DNA of 64,000 bases, taken from NCBI GenBank assembly GCA_024663395.1, contig JANFAH010000001.1:930001-994000 (forward strand). The letters run 5' to 3'. Within the stretch, counting starts at the first letter, position 1. The number at the start of each line of letters is the position of its first letter. The stretch is from Pisolithus tinctorius. Lineage: Eukaryota > Basidiomycota > Agaricomycetes > Boletales > Pisolithaceae. The position numbers and the translations under genes are program-made. Positions 11,242-23,654 of this stretch are shown here, one piece after another. The notes under the pieces are model-generated. The model was not told where the DNA came from and made no database searches. It was given only the letters and a program-made list of their open reading frames with translations.

Positions 11242-14200
11242 TGTGTTTGCTATACTGTCATCTGTATTCTTCCCATGGTGCTTGTCAATCTCTTTTCCGT
11301 TAGTGCTTCAACGATATTCCCATCATACCCTTCAGTTGCATAGGCTTCATATCATGAAATCGATATCCAGTGTCATTGCCTTCGCCAGGCTTCCTTGGTT
11401 ACGGACTTATCACCCAAAATAGATGTTCAGTTCATGCTCCGCCGGTAGGGATCTCGACTTTTATCCCTTGCCCTCGAAGGCTAGTCATTCGCTGCGCACT
11501 GGCACACGACTCAGACGAGGAAAGATCCAAAACATCCAGTCTATACTTCCTCAGCTTGTAAAGTTCACAGAACTCCATCCCCGGTTCTCCCCACAAATTT
11601 CAGTCTCGGCTTCACATGGTCCCCAAGCACGTCCCTCGGATGACCGAGAGTTCTCCTTGCACGGTGCCATTGCCTTGAACAGCCCCTCAGGCTACGGAGG
11701 CATCAGCAGACTTTATTCGAATATCACTCGGAGCCTTCGAATACGTACCATGCAACCCTAAAGATATGATTGGGTTAGCGCGAAGACAGCACGTCATCCA
11801 GAGTAGGCGCAGTAGTCGCGGCTCCTGATCGAGACCAACGATATCAGCTTCCTGCGGTGCGCAAGCTATATGCGGATGCTGACCGTATCTGCTGCACCGC
11901 CAGTCTCGAGCTCAGTCGCCCCTCTCAAGCCAGGAAGAGAGGGATGCCTAACTGGCGTCGCTTACCCCATAGATATCCTGAAGCAATATCGAGATGGGAG
12001 AGCGCGTTGGATCTTGGGCCGGTAAATTAGACACTGCACTTGTGGACACTTTGGTATATTTGCGTACGGGTCTCGCAATTTTGGACTTTGACCCACTACA
12101 AATGTGTTAGCTGCAAATATCCTCGACTGTTAGTTGGCCGAATGACAACTTACTTTTATACCTCCCTCTACTTCCGACGCAACGGATTGTTTGGGGGTCG
12201 TTCCGATGGTATCCATGACTCACTTTTACACGTTCCAGACGTGGTGAGAAGCAGTACTACCTTGCCAAGGATGTATGCCAAACGCGACCCCAGGTAAGAA
12301 TTGGTACTGAACAGCCGTACTGATGGATCGGAACATGGTCATATACGCAAGGCTCTCATATATATATGGTGTACGCGCACAGGGGTTGCAGAGGGCGTAC
12401 CTGTTCAGATGCACAGGCTGTCAAAGGAGGGGGGATGGTGCTGATGACGTCGCCCCTGGATCGACAGTCGATCACGTAGCCGCTTGAGAAGGAATGATGG
12501 CCACATCCAATGTTGTGATCGAGAAACTATCAAGTTCAGTTATCGGGAATGTATGTGGCACGTCAGTATAGTGTACTCAGTGTGATATCATGGGATATGG
12601 ATCACTCACTGCCCCTCTCGCTCTACGAATCAAGTCGGGAAAGGTGACGATCGCCGAGACAAGAATCCGTTAATTTGGATAGCTCCGACTCATACCACAG
12701 GCACTATAATACATGAGCTTGCGGTCAGTCTACCAGAATGTACATGAGGATTGTTGGCGTTCAGCATGGGGAAAAGGAATTCTCATGCTCGGCGTCGACG
12801 GAGGCGGGCAAGAGGCTGAACCATTACATAAGTCAGCAGTCGCACAGAGCTTACATAAGGGAAATACTTCTCACGCAGCAGCGGTTCCCACAAAACACAG
12901 GGCACGAGGCAAACACCCCCATTATACTCTTCAACTGCTTTGACAACTGTCCAGATGGACTTACACGAACGCTTACTTCGTCCTTATGATGCACGCACTT
13001 GGTCCTGATGTACATCCCGGTGAAGTACCCAGCAGGATGGAAACGGTTTCGTGGATGCAAAATGATCGAATAGCCCATGCCCTACAGATAAGTATCCTAA
13101 GAACTCGTATATGCGTGACAGGTTTCATCCCAAGACATGAACCGTGTGATATGAATCTTCCCCTGGTATGCAAATAACTTACGACAGCAGTTGAGCATAC
13201 TGGTTGTGAGAAGTTCTCTTCTGACCCCATTTGTATCGCAAGTGGACTGCTGGTGGGACGTTGCGTAGCGATGTCATTCTCCTATGAAGCCAGTCCTCTC
13301 TACAAATAGCTTTGTGAATGGCGGCCCCGCGAAGCAATTCGACCGAAGTATGCCAGACTCGAACGGTACATCTGCATGTTGTCTATGGGATCCTGACGAT
13401 TTATTAGCTAGGAGGTCGATGGACAAAAACACGAAATGTCCCCAACATGTATTATGTCTTACTGGCGGCACTTTCTTCTTTCCAGTCGGAAATTTTACGT
13501 CGTACACATCGTCCGGCCTGGGAGATGAGTAGAGATCAAGTTTCTCTGCAGACACGGAATTCCGCTGGAGGTCCGAGCTTAAGAACATCGATGGGAACGC
13601 CGAATTCAACGAAAAGCACTTGGTTTATTGTTACCAAAGGCGTGTAGCCACCCACACAGTCAGGTACTTCATACACACATCATTAACCAGGTTCGACGAC
13701 GGGAACATCCGACGTGGTAAGGACTCCTTTATGTATGAGGTCATGTCACAGTGGCCAACGTAGGCAGAGCGGGGGAAGCGAGATTGGAGATAAGAAGTAT
13801 GGCGTTGCATGTGAGAGGTGGTCATTCGCGCGAGGATGGGTAAGTACGGAGAGGGGGGAAGCATAAATGAAGTACTAGAGCCGTACGTGTGTGAGATGGC
13901 TCTTTTCTCGCTTGCAGGATTAAACGTTTGCAAAAGGCTCACGACAAACCCGGCCATACTATGGAGATTAGCATGGCAAAGACAGATCCTTCGCTTTTCT
14001 GGCAGATGCGTCGCAGTTTATGCATTCCTGGCTTTCTCTGCAGGACACGCTAGGCTGCAGACAGAATAGTGAAAGCCCCACCGCCAGACACGTTCGCCCC
14101 AACTTCGAAACACATATGAGAAAATCGAGATTCCGATGGACTTGAGATGAGCTCCCTGCGGTTTCCCAATAACTGTTCTAGCGTGCTTCTTAGTGTCGTA

Positions 14201-14560
14201 TTCTTCCCATATGCGACCTAATGACATTCTCTGTGGTTGGGGGTGCTCCAGTCTGCGACGCTCGGTGCGCCTCCGAAGCAAGGGTGTGGCAGTGGAGGAG
14301 CTAAGAGAGCGGTGTACCCTTTGCTTTTGAGTCCGTAGACCGATCGGAGCAGGCGAGATTGGAGAGGGCTGACATTGCCATAGAGAAAGCAGAAGTACAG
14401 CACGGGAGTCTGAGAGGGATGGCATTTGTCTCGATCGTCAGGATCAGATCAGATTATGCTTAGGTTAGGTCCTAAGTCACCGATACAATTCAAATGGCGT
14501 TCCCAAATCACCGTCAGGTTCATCACTATCGTCACAGCTAACCACGTTCTGTAAGGTTTG
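11242..14560. other. Intergenic, with unassigned possible exons
   Basis: No gene model closes here. A 135-codon minus-strand frame (14018-14425) is rich in Ser and Arg at its start and contains RMSLGRIWEEYDTKKHART. Another minus-strand frame (13274-13609) contains VFLSIDLLANKSSG, which resembles SSIERRANILSG near 21.33 kb and LFPVERPANTLP near 17.14 kb, so a repeated unidentified gene may be present. The block 12970-13100 resembles 21060-21140 as well (shared AWAIRSFCIHETVSIL-like frame). I cannot assign a product. Confidence 0.35.
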
Positions 14561-17045
14561 ATTTGTCTGAGAGGGGTTCAGGGAAACGTCGCGAACTGTG
14601 CCGGACAGTTACATTCACGGGAAAAGGTACTGTGGTAGATTCCCAATGTATCTTCGTGGTGTCACTCCATTCACTGTGGTGTTGCCGAGCCCTCTTGGAC
14701 CATAGACGGCTCCAACGAATACACTAGCACAACAGGTTGCCACAAACCAGTAGATTTAGATGGCATCATTAGAATCCACAAACCTGAATGAGTTCCTTTG
14801 CATCCGCAGTGACTGTCACCAGGGACCGTACTCAAAGATATAACTTTCATTATTCCAATGCCACGAGTCCAGGTATTCCAAAGAAAATACAAAGTGCATA
14901 TTATGGGATAGTAACAAAACTATTGGAGCAGAGGAATAGTCATACACAGGGACAAAACAACCACTGTGGAGCCAAGGGAGAGAGTCGTCCCTACAACCTT
15001 CAGCCAAGTTTGATCACCGTACCAGATAGACGCAATCCATGCGACAATAAGACAGAACGCCGAAAAGAACAGGAAGGTAGTTGGCATCAACACCAACATG
15101 GCAAAGGCCACACGTTTGAACATGGTTGTCCGTACCCGCTATAGATGTTGGTTGTTACCGGAAGGAATCAGCAATAACGGTGACCACACTCACTTTGATA
15201 GAATTGGGACTCGCGCCATTCAAGTACATAATCAGGCAAAGACCGCTCAGAACCGACAGCAAAGCACTCCCACTAGAGGCTGAGATGCAAAAGTATGTGA
15301 GTTGGTGTTGCCACTGTATGAGACTCGTTGGGGGAAGGGTGGTCATAAATGCAACAGTGGTCCTTGTATTGCGACAGAGTGAGTATACCATGGGGGTACA
15401 TCAGAGCAACTCAGTGTGGGACATACGAGGCTGCAAGAGCGGCAACGATGGTGATGTTTGATGTGCGACCGGTCCAGCGGTCTATGAGTTTAGACAATGC
15501 ATCTTCGCTTTGCTCTGCGAGACTTTCTAGCGAAGGGGTGCCAAGGAAGAGAACGAAAATAACTGCATGCATGGGATAGCTAGAGATGGATGGGCTGTTA
15601 AGACCGTCATGAAACTACTACTCACATCGTCGTATGGCGACAAGAACAGTTCCCTTGCGAGTCATTGACAATGCAGGTGGTTGATTCATTGTGAAAGAAC
15701 GAGGATGTAGAAACGGGGAGATGAAGGCGTGAGCTGAAGAAAGTGCTTATCTGCTCCGTTTATGTGCTACTTGTCATTCATAATGAGGCATACGGCCATG
15801 GGAAAGGTTATGTGCGCCTGAGTAAAGTGTATTTAACCTAGTATAGCCCAGGTGGACCAAAGGTGACAGCGTGGTGGTTGAACTTTGCAACCCTGAGCGC
15901 TGAGGAGTAACGTAAATGAATTCCCTCAACAAGGGAAAGCCTACAAGCCATATAGGTGGAACCGAGATATGCGGGAACGTGCCAGAGTTTGTTCCGGTGA
16001 AGTTCGTGACTGTCTAGATATTAGCTGTTCTCCCAAAACAAAAACTCCGCCACAACACATATTCCAGAGAGTATAGTGCGCTGTTGCACATAGTTTTTCG
16101 TTCCTTTTTTCAATTTTGTTACCGTAATTCAGAATGAACACGACTATAAACGTAATATATACATACATCAGCACCTGCAATTGATCTGAAATGAAACATT
16201 GCCGCATCTAGTAAGCGGCGAACGTGAGGAGGTGGGTACGAAAGAGCTTCCTTCAGGGACTTCCACAGATACAGTACCTAGCTATGTAGAACATCCCTGA
16301 CCTGCGTATAATTTGCAATACGTGCACTCACGCTACCCACGCAGAAGCGCAGTATCTCTAGCAGATAGTTTCAATTTCAAACGTTTACAGAGACTGACTC
16401 ACAGACAAGACGGGGTGTATTCTCCTAGGTTTGTTGGCATTCATGATATGGGTCGCAGACGCGACGTTACCTGAACCGTGAAGTCTTTAACGAGGCTTGT
16501 GTTGACAGTTTGCATAGCGAGCCTTGAGTGCTTTTCGTGAAGATACTATGTGCCATGCAAGACAGAAGCTAGATTCAAACCATGACAGGTTTAAACCATC
16601 TATCCGCTTACTGATGTTGGGTGCGTGTCTGGCTATTGACACTGCACAAATCCAGTCGAAATTCGGCAATCTAGTCGCTTACGTAATTTGGACTCCTATC
16701 CGCGTGGGAACTTGGTCTTTGCAACTCGGGTCTCGCACAGAAGTGGGACCCAGTAGGGCCTGCAATCAACCACCATTTTCATCATGTGAAGCGCGTGCCC
16801 TTGTTCTGTTCCCCTCACCGAGTACTTAGCCCTACCATGCAGGAGTGGATAGTCGCTGATCAGCGTTCACGACAGTCCATTGGCACGATAGGTTCGGGGT
16901 CGTACGGAAAGACCTGTCAATGCATGGCGATTGGCTAAAGAGGCTCTGACGTTTAGCCAGGAGCGAGAATGTTGGGAACAGCGAGTAAGCGTAACGCCTT
17001 CCATGTTCACGTCGAAGATGAAGAGTGTGAATCGCGATTCTACAC
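14560..17045. repeat. Segmental duplication, copy 2
   Basis: This is the counterpart of 190-2712, with the membrane gene copy B in the same orientation and the same order of flanking blocks. It differs by many substitutions and small indels, so the duplication is not recent. Beyond 17045 similarity to the first copy is lost. Confidence 0.75.
14920..15689 (-). CDS. Small multi-pass membrane protein, family copy B
   Basis: Exons are 15689-15626, 15562-15427, 15362-15194 and 15138-14920, with introns of 63, 64 and 55 nt. They total 588 nt, giving 195 residues and no stop. Exons 3 (169 nt) and 4 (219 nt) have exactly the same lengths as in copy A. Exon 2 is nine bases shorter, an in-frame loss. 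The N-terminus is different (MNQPPALSMTRK), so exon 1 is the fast-evolving part. The membrane core is kept (SGSALLSVLSGLCLIMYL, then FLFFSAFCLIVAWIASIWYG). The last residues (MTIPLLQ) diverge from the other copies. The function is unknown. Confidence 0.8.
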
Positions 17046-17400
17046 CGGGTCACACTAATCTGAGTATTGCAGTACTTACCAACACTCGCTATTAATCCTC
17101 TCAAGCACATTCGAAGTTTTGAATTTTGCCCGTGGTAATGTATTAGCTGGACGTTCGACCGGGAACAACACGGAGACCACCGACATGAGAAGGCCAAGTT
17201 GTCGCCGACACGTCCTGCATATTGCTGCCAGCGTCTTTTGAAGAAGGACAATCGCTTGCCGGGATATGCGAGGGGTACAACTTGGTCAGTCAACGTAGTA
17301 AAGCGGCGGCATGGGGGCATTCATCATTATATGCGTTCAAATGGCGGGAGGAGAACAAGTCGGCGGACTACTCGATGGCTCGTATTTATAGGTATTTCCC
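16840..17400 (-). other. Possible exons of an unidentified gene
   Basis: On the minus strand near 17.0 kb a stretch reads GVESRFTLFIFDVNMEGV, the counterpart of GVDSRFTLFILDMNMEGV near 2.65 kb. Changes between them are conservative, which suggests past selection on protein. Upstream (17080-17320) is an open frame with PCRRFTTLTDQVVPLAYPG. I could not join these into a model, and no family is recognised. Confidence 0.25.
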
Positions 17401-17653
17401 GTTATTGATGTTGTGGGGTGTCCGGTAATGGCTGACGTTCATCCCGGTCGTGATCCATAGTCGAGGGGAACGATTGCCCGCTTGAGTTATTGGCCTGCCT
17501 AGGAGAACCAGATTTGGCGCACTTTTTTGTAGTTTTTTGTGCCTCTTCAAAGAGTTTCGATGACTGTCACTGCGTGACATCTGTTGTTCCAATTTCCAAT
17601 GCCTGGCATCCAAATTTCCAAAGTAAAATACATGTCATGAAACAGTAGCAGAA

Positions 17654-18450
17654 CTAGTAGATCAGAGTGATTATCACAAATATGGTCATGGGGAACGCTA
17701 TCCCACACCCAATGGTCATTACTAGCTTCATCCAAAATGTGCCACCGAACCACATAGCCGTAAGCCATGCGGTGACAACGCAGGCCGCCGCAGAAAACAG
17801 GAAGATATTTGGCATCATCAGTAACAAGACAGCGGCCATGCGTTTGAGCTTGCTTTTCCGCAATTCCTATAATAGTTGGCTGTTAACGAAGCGGAAGCAA
17901 TCAGCGATCGCAGCTACCGCACTCACTATGGCTAAATCCGGACACAAGACATCCAAGTACATAGCTAGACCAAAACCGCTCATAACGGCCAGCATGGCAA
18001 ATCCAGCAGTGGCTGCAGTGAAAAAGTATGGGATATCGTGGTGCCACTCTGCAAAGGTGGTTGGGGGAGAGGTGGTCAAAAATGCAGCGGTGGCCCTTGC
18101 ATTGTGGCAGGGTAAGTATAGCAGGGGAGTACGTTGGAGAAACTCGGTTTGGGACATACGTGACTGCAAGGCCGCCAACAATGCCGATGTTTGAGGCTCG
18201 ATCGGCCAAACGACTTTTGAGGTCAGACCATTCGCTACCTTCCTGCCGCTCTAAGGTCGTAAGAAATTCATGCACTGAAGGTTTGCTAAGTAACATAAAG
18301 AGAATACCTACATGCATGGGATAAGTAAACATGAATGGGGCTAGTAGAAATGTCATAAAACCATCACTCACATTGATGGAACCGTCGTACGATGCCAAGA
18401 GTACCTCTCTTTTGTACGATGCTAAGAGCACCTTTCTCATCAGAAACCAT
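17654..18450 (-). CDS. Small multi-pass membrane protein, family copy C
   Basis: Exons are 18450-18372, 18307-18160, 18095-17927 and 17866-17654, with introns of 64, 64 and 60 nt. They total 609 nt, giving 202 residues with no stop. It is the most diverged intact copy: exon 2 encodes EFLTTLERQEGSEWSDLKSR, where A and E have EQDDKKWSKLIDRL, and the last span ends TIFVIITLIY. Exon 1 contains an internal repeat (LSIVQKRG / LGIVRRF) from a short tandem duplication. Exon 3 keeps the family length of 169 nt. Divergence with all splice sites and frames kept points to a functional paralogue. Confidence 0.8.
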
Positions 18451-19370
18451 GGGGGTAGTCACTTGTGTAAGGATGAAGACGTAGAAATTGGGCTATGATA
18501 AGGGGGAAGGTGAGCGTGTAAGCTGGTGGATACCCTTGCCTTCTCGCCTTTACTTTATACTACCTGTAGTGTGCAATGAGGCATGCGCCTCATGGTTAGG
18601 GAAGGGTATGAGCACCTGAGTGAGGTGTATTTGACCTAACAGAATGAATCCTACATGTTACACATAGTAGGTGGAGCAGAGATATGGGAAAACGTGGATG
18701 TCGTTTCGGAAAAGTTTATTCTGACTGGATCTGGATGTTAGTTCCTCTCCCAAAGCGAAACCCTGTCACAAGTATCCAGATTCCAAACTCCGGAGTGCAT
18801 GTTACATTGTTGAATGACTTTTTCTTGTTCTTTTTTTCAGTTTTGTCAATTCAGAATGAACAAATCTAAAATCACCTGAAATTGATCTAAAACGAGACAT
18901 CACCATCAAATGGGGGTGGGTATGGAAGAACTTCCTTCAGGGTCTTCGACCATACGTTTCTGGGCTCTGCAATGCCTCGATTTGGCGGGGAACTGAACGA
19001 CCAAGTGACGGTGTCACTTCATTCAGTTTATGGTGCCTAAAAGATGAATTGATGCCGCAAACATCTGTAGGACAGTAGTGGTGCAACTGCACGATTTAAT
19101 CCCCCTCATCAGTCAGTGGTACCCAACATGTACCCGGAAATCAACTCCATATCTCTGAAACAGCGAAGGAAGAATGGGTGAAGGATGGTGCGATGGTGAA
19201 CCAATGGTGACGAGTTGGACAGCTGCGCCACACCATCTGGTGGCATTTATTTGGCTACATTCCAAAACTAAATGAAAGCGCTGTAGTATAGTTTTGGTCA
19301 ATTCGAGTCGATGCTGATACTCACCGTAAAGGCTTCACGGGCCGACATACTCAGGTCACCTAACATTGCC
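18451..19370. other. Upstream region of copy C, no gene seen
   Basis: The first 500 bases keep blocks of the duplicated segment (around 18600-18680 and 18900-18950). The rest shows only short open frames without motifs. Confidence 0.5.
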
Positions 19371-20300
19371 ATCTGCAACTCGAATCATGAATGCCAAAAA
19401 ATCTAGGAGAATAGAGGGCGTCTTGTTTGTGAGTCGGTCTCTGTCAACATAAAACTATCCAAGAGAGATAACGGGCTTCGTGTGGGTAGTACGAGTCTAC
19501 ATGTTGCGAATTATACGCCAGTCAGGGATGTTCTAGCTATGTGTGGAAGTCCCTGAAGGAAGCCCTTCCATACGGTCTTCTTGTGCGAGTTATTTATCAA
19601 ATGCTGGCAATGCTTCATTTCGGGTGGACTGCAAGCACTAATTGTAAATTTTGTTCATTCTAAATTCCAGTAACAAAACTGACAAAATAAAACAGAAAAA
19701 AAACTATGTGCAACAATGCACTATGCACGTGTGGTGACTGAGCTTTTGCTTTGGGAAAACTGCTAATATAGGCAGTCATAACCTTCTCCGGCACAAACTT
19801 CACGTTCCCGCATATCTCGGTTCCACCCGCACAGCTTGTAGGTGGTTGTTTATCTTGTGGGTTGAGGGAATACGTGGTCAAATCTATCGACGTAGATTTT
19901 GGGTTACTCCTCGGCGCTCAGCGCTTTCAATGTTCAATGTTCAACCGCCGTGCTGACACCCTTGGCTCACCTGGGCTATACTAGGCCATATACACTTTTC
20001 TTAGGCATCCATGACCTTCCCCCCACCATGCGTTGTATGCCTCCTTGCGAGCTACAGGTAGTACGTAAAGAGAGAAGGTACGGACCTTCTTCAGCCCTCA
20101 CTTCCCCCCAGTCGTAGCCCAATTTCTACATCTTCATCCTCTCACAATAGATCAGCGACCCGAATTGTTATTTCCCTCTGGTATCCCCACTGATCTTTAC
20201 CAAAGAAATGCTCTTGGCGTCATACAATGGTTCCGTCAATGTGAGCGGTAGTTTCATAACGTGTCTATCAGCCTATCCATTTCTAGCTAAGTCATGCACG
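19370..20300 (+). pseudogene. Inverted 5'-end fragment of the membrane-protein segment (copy D)
   Basis: Read on the plus strand, this follows the order of copy A upstream DNA. It starts at the block equivalent to about 2100, passes the promoter-like block (19915-20010) and the C-rich block (about 20095), and reaches a recognisable exon 1 (about 20190-20248) ending in the usual donor GTCAATGTGAGC. After about 20300 the similarity stops and exons 2-4 are absent. It is a truncated, inverted copy that cannot make the membrane protein. Confidence 0.65.
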
Positions 20301-21800
20301 CAGTCGCCTCTGTCTTGCCTGTCACACGTACTCCCGACATCTGTGGTACTAATACCCAATGTACCTGGGCCAATGGCACACACACACATAAATGCGGATG
20401 CGGGATACAGTTGAACCGCGCAACCTGGTGAGCCCGTCCCCTGGCACTGAACAAGCGAGATTGATGAAACAACTTGGTAATCGCACCTTTAACGGAGTGC
20501 TTTCGTGACCATGGCCATCTGCTAGTGTTTGTGAATAGCAGCCCGCGCCTAGTTGTGGATGTCAATTCCCTGCCCGCTGTCAGCCACACTGGAACACAAA
20601 CGTACCTCCGGTGCCCGAAAGCTCGTTGAGACCGCCCAATCTATCCTATCAATCGACTAAATGAAGAATACAACAATGAAGCCAAAGCCACGATACAGGA
20701 ACTTGATGGCGTATGTGGGAAGTCATCGATTAGATTGACGTTGCCTTGCTGGGGGTGGGTAAAGTCCTCTGTCATTTTCCTTGCCCCTGTGTGTTGGGTA
20801 GACCAGCTTGGTGTCGACCCCCCCTTATCAGGTAGGTGCTTCGGATACCTTGTGCCAATGCGAACACTAGTGAATTGGAACAGCGTGTTAAAACACAGGT
20901 GAAAGTCGAGAAGAAAAGAGGATGGCGGACCTCGATGATAGTCTTCTGTGAGTGAGCATGCGTGGCCTTGACCCCCAATTTCCTGGTGAACGGCAGACAG
21001 CAGGAGTCAGCTGCAGTGGTGTACCTGTGACTGCACTTTTGAACGTTGCAAGAGCGACGACGACGACGCTCACTTGACATCAGGATGAAAACAGTTCCAC
21101 GGATGCAAAACGATCGAGTGGACCACGCCCCAGTGTAGACAGACATCCCAGCTGCTCGAATTGCAGTTATACAATTACACCCTGGTACGCGAATAGCAGG
21201 GACATTCGTAGGGGGCGTCGTTCTCCAGTGAAGTTGGCACACCATGCAAGCTTTGGCCCTCGACCGGAGTGAGGCGCGCTCGAATCGTGCGTGCGTATAT
21301 CAGCCATGGTATCCTGATTCCTGACAATATATTAGCTCGGCGCTCGATGGAGGAAAACATGTATGACCCAATAGCGATGCGTTATTCTCTTCTCCGCTAG
21401 GTAGACCAAGGACTCGACAGAAGGCAATCGTGTCCCCTCGGTGACAATGGATTAATTGGTGTCGCAGTTGATATACATGCATACTTGCTCTCGCATCGTT
21501 GTGACAGAGCCTAGTAACTTACAATATTTCGCGAGAGAGAAGTGCAGTAGTTACGGTTTACGTAGTAGAAAAAAATAATTTGTGGAAAACGCCACCCACT
21601 CGGCATCGAACAGTCACTGCGGAAACGAGATTTTAGGCAGGACTTCCCGGCATGGCCAAATAAGGAAGGTAACTCTCGCGACCCTGGTATTATGTAAAGG
21701 TCGTCGCCCAGTGCACTTGCAGCCATCACCGATCCGATCATCCATCAGCGTTCAATTTCTTACTGTGCGTCTGTCGTTTTATAAAAGGCGTCGTTTATGG
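20301..21800. other. No closed gene
   Basis: Only short frames. The blocks around 21060-21140 and 21330-21360 resemble 13030-13100 and 13400-13430, which may be remnants of a second duplicated gene (see 11242-14560). I recognise no product. Confidence 0.35.
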
Positions 21801-21810
21801 AGCTCTCCAG

Positions 21811-22530
21811 ATGTGGGACCATAACCAAACAGGAACACACGCCCTTAGCGGGTTACCGTTCGGGAAACCTCGTCCTGGAAGGACAGCTGCCCTTAATGAC
21901 GTAGGCGAAATTCCCCAGGTATCACTTGAGTATTTCAAGTCTGCCGCCCCGTCACCCCTTTGTGGGCAGATCGACATTGCCAAAATCAAGGCTTCGTTGA
22001 AAGGTGCTGAGGCTTGGTCCCGAGACTCGGGGTGGACTGCGATTAAGAAGGAGCCGAAAGTATCTGGTGTATTTGAGGAGGTATTTGAACCCCTTTCGAA
22101 GGTTTTTAACGAAGTCGTACGCGAGGCTGGCAAAGTCACCAATATCTCAGAAACCCTATGATTTTCTTCACGACGCTCGCATTCGCCCTTCTCCGACCGT
22201 TCCAATGCCACTCACACGGATGTGTACTTACTACCAGTCGAGAAGAAGAGTGTTGACTTGCAGGAAGCTAAGCAGAACAACGCCAAAAACTCTGATCCAG
22301 ATTCATGGTACGATATTGTCCCATCGTTTGAGTTCAGAAAGGGCGACAGGGCCACCGGACGTAATGACCTAGTATGATGGGACGACAAAAAGGTGATGTG
22401 GAGTTTGCACCATATCATGCACAGTGACCCGCGTCGCCGTGCCACGTTTGGTGTAACCATCGAGAACATGGAGATGAGGTTTTGGTTCGCTTGCCAGGCG
22501 ATCACGCTTTATGTAATTTCCTTACTGTTA
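21811..22530 (+). pseudogene. FunK1-type fungal protein kinase, N-terminal relic
   Basis: A 116-codon frame (21811-22161) contains EEVFEPLSKVFNEVVREAGK. It is followed about 190 bases later by DSWYDIVPSFEFRKG and then VMWSLHHIMHSDPRRRA and FGVTIENMEMRFWFA. This series (EF motif, IM..D.RRR, FG.TIEN..MR.WF) is the N-lobe signature of the FunK1 fungal-type kinases of Agaricomycetes. A TGA at 22375-22377 interrupts the frame just before the second block. An intron-like GTAATT..TTTCAG follows at about 22513-22550, but no kinase catalytic loop is recognisable downstream. I judge it a relic. The open stretches at 22.77-23.20 kb may be further debris. Confidence 0.6.
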
Positions 22531-23203
22531 GTAGTCATGTGTCCTTTCAGAGACACGTTAAAGGGAACACTGGATCTTATGGCCTGTGAGGTGGGAGCTC
22601 AACAATATCTCTTTCACCGCGCAACATCTAATCAATCCTTCAAGATCAAAGAAGTCTTCCTACCCTCAAATTTAGGTTCAATCCTCTCCGTGCCTTGGAA
22701 TCTTTTTGGTGGATTCAAATATGGACACTGTTTCACCACGTTAACAAGGTGGGTGATCAGCCATCGGATTGTTTCATGAGCCCTTCCCTGGACGGCTCAA
22801 TTCGCGTTTCCCTGCATTCTCCATTTCTTCACAGTATGTCATGCTTCTGACCCCTTTTCAATCAACAGGCTATGGTGTTGAACATTTACGTACTGCACTC
22901 GGGGAAGCTTGTGTTGAGAGTGAAAAGTGCATGCCACCAATGTATATCGGCACTGTTAAAGAACTTCGTTCCGTCTCTCGAGTTGTCGGTCTTTTTGTCC
23001 CGAGCACCGAACGCCAGTATCAGGAAGACCAAACGCTTGAAACCCGGAACCAAAAGCAACTCAAGGTTCGCCCCTTTTGCAGATCCCTACCTGAATGCTG
23101 ACACGATACGTCTCACTAACTGGAGTGGTGTGGGGCAGGGTTCAGACGTTGGCTATCGATGGTACCTGAGCCCGATGTCACTATTCGAACTGGACGTAAA
23201 TGT

Positions 23204-23626
23204 CTATTTAACTATGTCACAAATGTCGCCTGCTCTTCCCTTGCTTCGTAGTTGATTTCTTGTGTTCCAGGTTCGAACTCTGCAAGTCATCTGAGAAGGT
23301 GAACTTGACGATTCTATGAAAATGTCAATATCGAGCAATTCTTTGTAATCGTAGTATGGAACACCACCAAAGAGATGGCAATTTGAAAGGTTAAGAAGTA
23401 TGCAATTCAAGGACTGCAATGAAAAGTGGTTCATGTCTAATACGGGGACGGGCGATTCTAGGCAAAAATACATGCCCGCCGTAGACAGCTCCGAGAAATC
23501 CACCAGCGCAGTTGCTGCGAGTATATTCACGTAAATGACATCATTAGTAGCCGCAACCGCAACTGGTTCCCTCGCATCTACAGTGACTCCGATGCTAAGT
23601 GTCCATATGTTCCAAAGAAAATACAA
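23204..23626 (-). other. Unassigned 140-codon frame downstream of copy E
   Basis: An open minus-strand frame follows the stop of copy E, with LQSLNCILLNLSNCHLFGG (leucine-rich) in its middle. The same position after copies A and B shows related starts (MYFLWNTW, MYVVFSLE) but then different frames. It could be chance openness in transcribed trailer DNA; no family is recognised. Confidence 0.2.
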
Positions 23627-23654
23627 GATACATGTTTATGAGATAGTAGCAGGA

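Noticed and set aside
12040..12297. 85-codon plus-strand frame at 12.0 kb
   Set aside because: Composition is untypical, with no splice-linked extension and no counterpart; likely chance.
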